64,000 bases of DNA from Rheinheimera sp. SA_1 (GTDB taxonomy: Bacteria > Pseudomonadota > Gammaproteobacteria > Enterobacterales > Alteromonadaceae). The notes below the pieces were generated by a model, which saw only the letters and a program-made list of their open reading frames with translations, had not been told where the DNA came from and did no database searches. Location: positions 310,001 to 374,000 of the forward strand of contig NZ_LXWK01000018.1 of assembly GCF_001669775.1 (NCBI RefSeq). Reading direction: 5' to 3'. The translations under genes and the position numbers were made by a program. Within the stretch, counting starts at the first letter, position 1. Every line of letters starts with the position of its first letter. Shown piece by piece: positions 8,571 to 15,369 of the stretch.

Positions 8571-8665
8571 AAAAGAGCTTGCTGTTTATCAAAAGCTGCA
8601 CTAATTTGGATTTACAAATCTTATAGCTGTTAAAGAAGTTGCCGGAGAAGGATGTTTGGCAAGTT
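8571..8665. repeat. Second copy of the nucleotidyltransferase 3' region
   Basis: AAAAAGAGCTTGCTGTTT and GAAGTTGCCGGAGAAGGA here repeat, with changes, the block at about 8200-8280 (AAAAAGAGCTTGCCGTTT and GAAGTTGCCGGAAAAGGA). The block after the DUF3037 gene at about 10920 has a more diverged version of the first part. The copies are direct repeats about 375 bp apart. Confidence 0.6.
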
Positions 8666-8800
8666 CGTTATTCTTGGCTTACTTTGCCTTTAGAGCTTCT
8701 AAAACATATTCCGTACTCTTCTTTTTGAAATTTCAGACTTACTTGGGGCAGGGCAAAACCAGCTCCTAAAGGACCAAATAGGAATTTGAAGGAGAATTTC

Positions 8801-9103
8801 ATGGGTGATGAAAACACGGATAACCATCAACCTGCTTCCATTGAAACCCTGGAAGCCAGAAAACGAATTGTTGCAGAACTTACGAATACTTATAAGGCTG
8901 AACGCTACGTCTACCTTTCAGTTTCTATTCTCTCTTTTATATTAATCGTTTTTCTTGCATTCGACCTCTACAAAGAAAAAAAAATTAATACAGAACAGTT
9001 AGTCATTTTTCTTGGCCCTGCAGGATTTTTGACTTATGCGGTTTCACGTATTCTCTTTATGTGGTCCAACTCTCTTAAAATCATATTTACAGGAAAAATT
9101 TAA
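8801..9103 (+). CDS. Small two-helix membrane protein, function unknown
   Basis: The 100-residue product begins MGDENTDNHQPASIETLEAR and has a charged cytoplasmic N-terminal helix. Two probable membrane helices follow at about residues 37-55 and 65-88, joined by the short basic loop YKEKKINTEQ. The ATG at 8801 is preceded by AAGGAG at 8789-8794 with perfect spacing, so translation is well supported. The stop is only 2 bases before the next ATG, so the two genes form an operon. Base composition is clearly AT-richer than the core genes on either side, suggesting horizontal acquisition. I do not recognise a family. Confidence 0.7.
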   Translation: MGDENTDNHQPASIETLEARKRIVAELTNTYKAERYVYLSVSILSFILIVFLAFDLYKEKKINTEQLVIFLGPAGFLTYAVSRILFMWSNSLKIIFTGKI

Positions 9104-9105
9104 TC

Positions 9106-9861
9106 ATGGATACTGATAAATTAAATTCAGAATATGAAAACCTTAAAGAGACCTTAAATTTTTACAAAATAGAAAAAGTCGCAAAAACCAGTCGCTTGCT
9201 CAGTATATTATTCATTCCATTACTTTTCATACTATTTGTATACGGCGGATATAAAATAAACAATCTTCGTCATGAGATCAGCATACTTGAAATTCAGGAA
9301 AGACACGCCATTGGCAAGTCCAAAAAAATACAAGAAGAAATTGTTGAACTGCAAAAAGAAAAGGCTATAGCAGAAGCAGATCTGATAAAGGCATTGGGTT
9401 ATTCTCCAGCATTTATTGAAAAAGAACTAAATGACGATGCACAAAGCACAGCAATAGCGGCGAACACTGCAATAAAAGACATTACCAAAAGTAGCTGGAA
9501 TAATAAAAAAGGTATCGAAGTTTACTACTACAACAAAACCATTGATGAAAAAAAAATTGTCGTAGGGCTTGAATCCTTGGGATATAAATTCATAGCTGCA
9601 ACCCCAGGCAAATATATGAATAAAAAACAGACTAATGCCATATGGTTCGGCAGTGATGTTCCACTGGACGATATAAAAGTGGTTGCGCTGGCATTAATAA
9701 GGGCTGGAATTCAAATAAAGGCGGTTCGTCCCTATAGAAATTCAAAAGAAAAACCAGACTATAAAAGCAATCGAATAGAAGTAGGAGCATCAATTGATAT
9801 TGAAAGAAGTAACCCACTAACTATCGATGAAATAGTCAATGCCAAAGAATTCACGCGCTGA
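9106..9861 (+). CDS. Membrane-anchored coiled-coil protein with a C-terminal alpha/beta domain, function unknown
   Basis: The 251-residue protein has a cytoplasmic N-terminus, one membrane helix (about residues 30-48, LLSILFIPLLFILFVYGGY) and a coiled coil (about 50-95, rich in E, K and I). The C-terminal domain (about 135-235) reads GIEVYYYNKTIDEKKIVVGL, then an NAIWFGSDVPLDDIKVVALA segment, then AGIQIKAVRPYRN. This beta-alpha pattern resembles small domains appended to stress or defence effectors and, more loosely, LytR-C/SPOR-type domains; I cannot name it securely. It is co-transcribed with the two-helix protein directly upstream. The pair is AT-rich and lies in an accessory region, so a stress or defence role is possible but unproven. 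Confidence 0.7.
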   Translation: MDTDKLNSEYENLKETLNFYKIEKVAKTSRLLSILFIPLLFILFVYGGYKINNLRHEISILEIQERHAIGKSKKIQEEIVELQKEKAIAEADLIKALGYSPAFIEKELNDDAQSTAIAANTAIKDITKSSWNNKKGIEVYYYNKTIDEKKIVVGLESLGYKFIAATPGKYMNKKQTNAIWFGSDVPLDDIKVVALALIRAGIQIKAVRPYRNSKEKPDYKSNRIEVGASIDIERSNPLTIDEIVNAKEFTR

Positions 9862-10047
9862 ATATTTATTCCGCCAAAAACTGTTATTACAATAATATTG
9901 AAATTTAATAAAAACAAAAGATGGTATTCATCAATAATTAAATCCAGATAGGGTGACATATTGCTGTAACTTTAGTATTACATTGAAATTTCAGATTACC
10001 GCCACTTTGGCACTTTTCAGAACACACGAATTTTGGGAGGCTCTGAT

Positions 10048-10898
10048 ATGAAAACTTTGTATCAGTACGCAATAGTCAGGTTTTTACCTCATGCACAGAC
10101 AGGCGAATTCGCCAACGTCGGCATTGTGCTATGCGCCCCCGATCAAGCTGTGTTTGAATTCCGGCTGGCACCCGCCCGCTTTGCCCGCGTCACGGATTTT
10201 TTTGAAGATGTCGACGGCAAGTTATACAAAACCACCATCAACACGGTGCAAACCGAGTTAACCCGCATCCAAGACTATGCCGCCACAGTGTTACCCAAAG
10301 AGTTGGTCGCCGTGATGCAGGAATTAGTGCGCCCTAGGGAAACGCTGGTGCATTCTTTTGCATTAGCTCAGACCTTCGCACTGTGCTGGTGGATAAAAAA
10401 CCTGCTGCCATTGCCGACCAGTTATTTGAACAACTGGTACACTGGACATTCCTGACCGAAACCTATCGGGAACAGCTGATGGTGCGCGCCATCCGGGCGC
10501 AGCTGAAAACAGAAAAGCTGACCCATTTTACACAACAGCCGCTGATCGGTCGTTTTGAAGAAATCACCTTGCCGCTGGTCGCCAAAACCAACGACACCTT
10601 TGTGATCCGCCCGCTGGCCTTCCAGCAACAAAACGCCACCAAAATGATGGATCACGCCCAAACCTGGCTCGGTCGCTTTGCGCGTTTAGCGCAAAATGAT
10701 GTGCTGAAAACACAAAATATCCTGTTACCGCTGCAAGGCCCAACCAATACCAACCCAAAACTAACCGGCGCATTTTTTGAGGTCAGCCGCGAGTTCGAAC
10801 AGTTAGGTTTTTATACCATCCCACATCATGACACCAAAGCCATTAGCACCTTTGCCAAACAGGCGTTAGTGGCAGATGGGTTTGCGCTTCAGCATTAA
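10048..10898 (+). pseudogene. DUF3037 domain protein, frameshifted
   Basis: The ATG at 10048 follows GGGAGG at 10034-10039. The first frame reads MKTLYQYAIVRFLPHAQTGE and FANVGIVLCAPD, hallmarks of DUF3037, and runs to about codon 100. Near 10351-10356 the coding sense moves to another frame, which continues DLRTVLVDKKPAAIADQLFE and runs to the stop at 10898. Joining the frames gives about 283 residues, a normal family length. One missing base explains the shift. The function of DUF3037 is unknown; family members often neighbour HipA-like kinases, but none is seen here. Either the gene is inactive or the assembly has an indel. Its 3' end is duplicated at 8102. Confidence 0.8.
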
Positions 10899-11007
10899 AG
10901 CTACGTAGATGATTTAGTCCCTAAAAATAGTTTGTCTTTTTACAAAAGCTGTTTTAGTTTGGTTAAATCATCGACACGCTGCGTTATGGATTCTTTCTCA
11001 CCGCAGT

Positions 11008-11805
11008 ATGGCCAGCAGGGAGCGCCATTTGAAAGACATTCACGCCGAAAAGAAAATTGCCGTACTTATCGACGCGGAAAACGCACAATATTCCCTACTT
11101 GGTGCTGTGTTAGCAGAGCTTGCCAAACATGGTCACATTATTGTGAAAAAAGCATATGGCGACTGGAGTTCACAGCACCTTAAAAACTGGAAAGAAACGC
11201 TGAATGAGTTAGCGATCAATCCAGTGCAGCAGTTCTCGTACACTCAAGGTAAAAACTCTTCCGATGCTGCAATGATTATTGATGCAATGGACTTACTCTA
11301 CTCCAACAAATTTGATGCATTTGCACTGGTTTCGAGTGACAGCGATTTCACCAAACTGGCTTCAAGATTAAAAGAATCGCAAATTTACGTATTTGGCGTT
11401 GGTGAGCAAAAAACACCGATAGCTTTTCGTAACGCCTGCGACGACTTTATACGAACCGAAGTACTACGCGCACCAGAAGCAGAAGAGCCAATAGAAATAG
11501 TACCAGCAAAGCCACAGTCCAATGGGCAGAGTAACAAAAAAACAAAACGCGATTTATGTTGTGACACCCGTTTAATCAATATTTTACGTAATTCTGTGCG
11601 CGACAACGCAGACGCCGAAGGTTGGGCGCAAGTAGGCGGCTGTGGTTCGCTTATCAAACGGCAATACCCGGACTTCGATACCCGCACTTATGGATTCCCA
11701 ACCTTTACTCAGCTATTTGATGCCACTGAATTATTTGAAATGGATAAACGGAAGTCTGGACATTCGAGGTTGTTGGATATTTACGTAAAGGATAAAAGGG
11801 CTTAA
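11008..11805 (+). CDS. NYN (PIN-like) domain protein with C-terminal LOTUS/OST-HTH domain
   Basis: The 265-residue protein contains an NYN nuclease domain (about 15-150). Its acidic residues sit in KIAVLIDAENA (D22), SSDAAMIIDAMD (D86, D92) and SSDSDFTKLA (D111, D113). A basic, low-complexity linker (about 155-180) leads to a LOTUS/OST-HTH-like domain (about 185-262, with GFPTFTQLFDATELFE). In limkain-like proteins this pair links an RNase-type fold to RNA binding. The ATG at 11008 has no good ribosome-binding site; a TTG at 11029, 6 bases after GGGAG, gives a product starting LKDIHAEKK and may be the real start. The gene is monocistronic, with composition close to the core genome, inside an accessory region. 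Confidence 0.85.
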   Translation: MASRERHLKDIHAEKKIAVLIDAENAQYSLLGAVLAELAKHGHIIVKKAYGDWSSQHLKNWKETLNELAINPVQQFSYTQGKNSSDAAMIIDAMDLLYSNKFDAFALVSSDSDFTKLASRLKESQIYVFGVGEQKTPIAFRNACDDFIRTEVLRAPEAEEPIEIVPAKPQSNGQSNKKTKRDLCCDTRLINILRNSVRDNADAEGWAQVGGCGSLIKRQYPDFDTRTYGFPTFTQLFDATELFEMDKRKSGHSRLLDIYVKDKRA

Positions 11806-11856
11806 GTAAAAATACCGCCAGTAGGTTTAAATTCGTTCTATACACTATTATGTATT

Positions 11857-12642
11857 TTGATGGCATACGTCCTACATCTAGAACGCAGAAATTTTGAGCC
11901 CGCTCAATTAATAAGACTAGCAAATAGAGCTTTAGCTAATATGACAAATTTCAAAAGAAAAATATCTTTCAGAATGAGCACTATAATATCTGCAATTTAT
12001 CTAATACTATGCGTATTTCTTGCATATCAGCTATTCTATGGGGAAACGACGAGCAAAGTAGAAAATTTGATAGGCGGCGCATTTGTAACTATGCTTGCTG
12101 TTACAATTCAGCATCTTGTGAACATAGAAGATCAAAGAAACAATGAATTCTTGAAAAAGCATAGAATAATAAACATTCTTGAAAGAAGAGACGACAAAGA
12201 GTATTACAAAAAAATTGTAAGCAATTCAAACAACAGTATTGACATGATGTTTTATACAGGCAGAAGATTCGTAGATGATTTCTGCCATCATACAGAAGGT
12301 GACAATTACTTAGTAAAAGCACTAACAAGAGGAGTAAAGGTTAGAATGCTGCTCGCCTGCGAAAATAATGTAGAAGATTCCGAACGTGGAGATCTAAACA
12401 AAACAATAGAAAAATTAAACAAAACAAAATCCATCTACAATGAACTCCTGGAAATCAGACAGTACAGTACAAAGCCATCCCATAACATTTTCGCCACAGA
12501 ACAAGATATTATTGTTGGCCCATACTTTAACCTAAGTGGACGAAGGTATAATCATTCTATTCACTTGCTTGCTCAGGCTCCATATGCTGCTGGTTACAAA
12601 ATGTATTTCGAAGAAATATGGAGCCAGTCAAAACCATGCTGA
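11857..12642 (+). CDS. Membrane protein with degenerate phospholipase-D-like domain; first gene of a three-gene operon
   Basis: The reading frame opens with a TTG at 11857, but an ATG at 11941 (MTNFKRKISFRMSTIISAIY) looks like a better start for a membrane protein; neither has a strong ribosome-binding site. Two probable helices follow (ISAIYLILCVFLAYQLFYG and GGAFVTMLAVTIQHLV). The soluble part reads SNNSIDMMFYTGRRFVDDF, LVKALTRGVKVRMLLACE and, near the end, PSHNIFATEQDIIVGPYFNL. This order resembles one half of a PLD-superfamily fold, but the HxK motif is incomplete because the lysine is missing. It may be a binding rather than a catalytic domain. The stop overlaps the next gene. The DNA is strongly AT-rich. 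Confidence 0.6.
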   Translation: MMAYVLHLERRNFEPAQLIRLANRALANMTNFKRKISFRMSTIISAIYLILCVFLAYQLFYGETTSKVENLIGGAFVTMLAVTIQHLVNIEDQRNNEFLKKHRIINILERRDDKEYYKKIVSNSNNSIDMMFYTGRRFVDDFCHHTEGDNYLVKALTRGVKVRMLLACENNVEDSERGDLNKTIEKLNKTKSIYNELLEIRQYSTKPSHNIFATEQDIIVGPYFNLSGRRYNHSIHLLAQAPYAAGYKMYFEEIWSQSKPC

Positions 12643-13601
12643 CGATAAATATACCATCTAGAATTCATATTACACTAATAGCAATGCATGAATGTGACTT
12701 AAGAAAGAACGGAGGCATAGGGTTCTCTATACAAAATATGGGAGCTCAGGCAAAATTTTATACATCACAAGAAAACAACGTGACCATAGAAAATAGAAAA
12801 GAAAATTGCAAAAAATCTATGGAAATAGAAAATATATTAAATAACATCTGCAAATTTATGAATCTAAATAAATTCGTAGAAATACATGTCAGTAATTTAC
12901 CAGATTTTCATTCCGGACTTGGCAGCGGAACATCGCTGATACTTGCGTGTATTGAAGGATTACTAATTATAAACGATGTTACATATGAAGATAGAGATCT
13001 TATAAATTTATCAAATAGAGGTGGAACTTCAGGAATAGGTATACAAACTTATTTCACGGGTGGATTTATTCTAGATGTCGGAGTAAATTCAAACAATACT
13101 CGCCACTTACCGTCATCATATGCCGAAAACATTTCCCAACTTCCATCAGTAATTCATAGATCACCCATGCCAGCATGGAAAGTCGGAGTAGTTATCCCTG
13201 ACGTTTTTTCCAAAATAGATGGGGAGATTGAAATGAATTTTTTTAATCGCGTTTGTCCAATACAAAAAAATGAAGCGCTTGAAGCATGTTATCTAAGTGT
13301 TTTCGGCGTCACTGCGGCTATTGTTGATAATAACTATAATTCTTTTGTTAAATCTATATCTAGAATTCAAAAAACTCGCTGGAAGAACGAAGAAATAAAT
13401 GAACATTCTCTAGCATCACAGCAAATTGAATACCTATTACATCTTGGTGCGGATTGTGCAGGAATGAGCAGTGTCGGTCCTGCCTTGTATTTTTTTGCTA
13501 AAAATATAAGTGAGATAAAAAGTAATTTCATAGATAGATACGGAGGCTACGGTTTTGTTTCAGACATGAATAATACTGGGAGAACTGTATGTTTGAACTA
13601 G
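12636..13601 (+). CDS. GHMP-superfamily protein related to beta-ribofuranosylaminobenzene 5'-phosphate synthase
   Basis: From ATG 12636 the product has 321 residues (327 from an alternative ATG at 12618). It opens MLTINIPSRIHITLIAMHEC and then R-K-NGGIGFSI, followed by SGLGSGTSLILA (about residues 93-104, the GHMP phosphate loop), RGGTSGIGIQTYFTGGFILD (about 128-147) and a late GMSSVGPALYFF. This motif set is what I recall for beta-RFAP synthases, which condense PRPP with an aromatic acid in methanopterin synthesis. A complete methanopterin pathway is not expected here, so the substrate is probably different, though likely a phosphorylated ribose or nucleotide. The start overlaps the previous gene by 7 bases and the end overlaps the next gene by 13, so the three genes are translationally coupled. 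Confidence 0.7.
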   Translation: MLTINIPSRIHITLIAMHECDLRKNGGIGFSIQNMGAQAKFYTSQENNVTIENRKENCKKSMEIENILNNICKFMNLNKFVEIHVSNLPDFHSGLGSGTSLILACIEGLLIINDVTYEDRDLINLSNRGGTSGIGIQTYFTGGFILDVGVNSNNTRHLPSSYAENISQLPSVIHRSPMPAWKVGVVIPDVFSKIDGEIEMNFFNRVCPIQKNEALEACYLSVFGVTAAIVDNNYNSFVKSISRIQKTRWKNEEINEHSLASQQIEYLLHLGADCAGMSSVGPALYFFAKNISEIKSNFIDRYGGYGFVSDMNNTGRTVCLN

Positions 13602-15163
13602 TATTCTTTACTTCAAATAGAACTAAGACGATTCATGCTCGCTATCTATGTCGTGATTACGAAGTAAAAATAGTAAATTTTAGAGAAAAAACCTACCATG
13701 CAAACTATAAAGAACCAAGGACAAATGATAGGACAGCATTGCTAGAAGATAGTTTTTCAAGTGCATTGGAACAAGCAAAACGAGCTGGAATGGATAATCA
13801 GCCTTTTATAATTGAAGATACATCTGTTGTAATTCACGCTCTTAGTAAAGAGCAAGAGTTCCCTGGGACAGACGTAAAATACTGGATGCAAGACACAAAA
13901 TTCGAAGACATAGATTTTGAACTATACTTTAATGGAAATGATAGAAGTGTAACAGTTCGATCTGACCTCCTACTTTACATACCTAAGGTGGGCACTTTTA
14001 CTTTTACAAGTAGCACAGATGGGAAAATAATTGAAAGACAAAATGACGAACTAGAAACAAATACGATATACCCGTGGCTAGACAACAAAACATTCAACAA
14101 ATGGTTTTGCCCTGGAAAAGAGAGTGTTTGCATAAGTGAGCTACCTATAGATATTGCTGATAAATATGATTTTAGACGAGATGCATTCTCTGCGATGCTC
14201 AACAAAATAGCATCCCTCGGAATAGTTAAGAAAATAAGTCCAGACAAGTACTATCCAAATCATACAAAATTTTATGACGAATCAAGCTGCCATATAGTCG
14301 TAGGATTAACATGTTCAGGGAAATCGACAATTGCTGCACATCTCTCCCAAAAATTTAACTTCTTCCATATTGAAGCATCTGATTTCATGCATTTAATATA
14401 TCTAGAAACTCATGGAGAAAAAAGCGAAGTAAAAATTGGTGCGTTTGCCAAGGATTTGCTAGCCGTCAAACCAACAGAAGTTGCAAAAAGAGTTTTGAAT
14501 TTCTTGGAGATCTATCACTGGCCAAATATTGTTATAACAGGTTTTAGGAAAAAGGAAGAAGTTCACTTTATAACCGAAAACTTGATAGCGGGGTCTATAA
14601 AAAAAGCGTTTATCGAAGCTCCAGCAGAAACGAGACGGGAGAGGCATGTAAAAAGAAACAGAGATATCTCTGGTTACACTCAAGAAGAATTTAGCATACG
14701 AGATTCCAGAGAATTGGAAATGGGCCTGGAAGCAATTCAAGGAGATAGCTCAGTGTTAAAGATTAGTAACGCCTCCTCCATAACAAGATACCAAACAGCA
14801 TATGAAAAAAAGATGGATCCAAAAACTTTTCACATTGATTCATTTACAAATACAGAAAAAATAGAAGACCTTAGATTAAAAGACTTAATTGTTATCGCAT
14901 TATATAAATCTAAAAACAAAGGCGAGCAAAGCGAGTTTCTTACCACAGGTGAAATATGGAAGATAGTAAACAATACAACACCTTTGGAAAAGCCGAAATT
15001 CATTAACAATGTAGCCCGTTTATTAAATAAAAATTTCGATGTTTTTTTTGAAGTAAAATACGATCCAAAAAACAAAAAGAAACTTTACAGATTATCAAAC
15101 ACAGGCACAGGCCACGCACGAACGATAATTGCTAGGTGCACATTTGATAGCAGCAAAACATAA
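13589..15163 (+). CDS. Fusion of HAM1/ITPase-like pyrophosphatase, P-loop kinase and winged-helix domain
   Basis: The 524-residue protein has three parts. Residues 1-209 follow the HAM1/RdgB non-canonical NTP pyrophosphatase: FFTSNRTKTIHARYL (6-20), EDSFSSALEQAK, IIEDTSVVIHAL (74-85), FPGTDVKYWM (91-100) and DKYDFRRDAFSAML (191-204), matching the closing SHR motif in position. Residues 235-395 form a P-loop nucleotide or nucleoside kinase-like domain with GLTCSGKST at 239-247 and a basic lid ETRRERHVKRNRD (348-359). Residues 425-505 look like a winged helix (LTTGEIWKIVNN, KFINNVARLLNK). GGGAG inside the upstream gene supports the ATG at 13589. The parts suggest recognition of an unusual nucleotide. 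The DNA is AT-rich; no known name fits. Confidence 0.72.
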   Translation: MFELVFFTSNRTKTIHARYLCRDYEVKIVNFREKTYHANYKEPRTNDRTALLEDSFSSALEQAKRAGMDNQPFIIEDTSVVIHALSKEQEFPGTDVKYWMQDTKFEDIDFELYFNGNDRSVTVRSDLLLYIPKVGTFTFTSSTDGKIIERQNDELETNTIYPWLDNKTFNKWFCPGKESVCISELPIDIADKYDFRRDAFSAMLNKIASLGIVKKISPDKYYPNHTKFYDESSCHIVVGLTCSGKSTIAAHLSQKFNFFHIEASDFMHLIYLETHGEKSEVKIGAFAKDLLAVKPTEVAKRVLNFLEIYHWPNIVITGFRKKEEVHFITENLIAGSIKKAFIEAPAETRRERHVKRNRDISGYTQEEFSIRDSRELEMGLEAIQGDSSVLKISNASSITRYQTAYEKKMDPKTFHIDSFTNTEKIEDLRLKDLIVIALYKSKNKGEQSEFLTTGEIWKIVNNTTPLEKPKFINNVARLLNKNFDVFFEVKYDPKNKKKLYRLSNTGTGHARTIIARCTFDSSKT

Positions 15164-15369
15164 AGAATTTTACTTCAGCTCATGAATTAAATAAAATTAA
15201 TTATTCTCAAAAACTTAAATTACTAAAAAATACATATTATATATTATTTACTGCACAATAATTTAAACGTCGCATATAAAAAATACATAACAATTTATTT
15301 TTTATATACGTCAATTGCATATAAACACAATATTGCAAATTTTGTAACTCAATCCAGCATTAATAGAAA
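15164..15369. other. AT-rich intergenic boundary of the accessory region
   Basis: About 200 bases of very AT-rich DNA separate the three-gene operon from the convergent end of ilvA. No open frame, strong hairpin with T-run or attachment-site-like repeat is evident. The sharp composition change near 15370 marks the right edge of the foreign DNA. Confidence 0.5.

Larger units (their letters stand above)
7699..8800. other. Gene-poor stretch with decayed gene fragments
   Basis: About 1.1 kb without an intact gene separates the diguanylate cyclase from the AT-rich membrane cassette. The first 390 bases hold the minus-strand promoter of the cyclase and nothing else I recognise. From 8102 on it contains a copy of the DUF3037 3' end, a nucleotidyltransferase remnant on the minus strand, and a second shorter copy of that remnant's 3' part (about 8571-8665). 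It looks like a scar of repeated recombination rather than a regulatory region. Confidence 0.6.

Noticed and set aside
8260-8571. 103-codon plus-strand frame in the debris region
   Set aside because: It is antisense to the nucleotidyltransferase remnant, whose minus-strand reading matches a known family pattern far better.
10345-10365. Programmed -1 frameshift in the DUF3037 gene
   Set aside because: The junction (CATTCTTTTGC) is not a canonical slippery heptamer and no downstream structure is evident; a simple one-base loss or sequencing error is likelier.
15164-15369. Attachment site or integrase scar at the island edge
   Set aside because: No tRNA gene, integrase or direct repeat shared with the left edge was found by eye.
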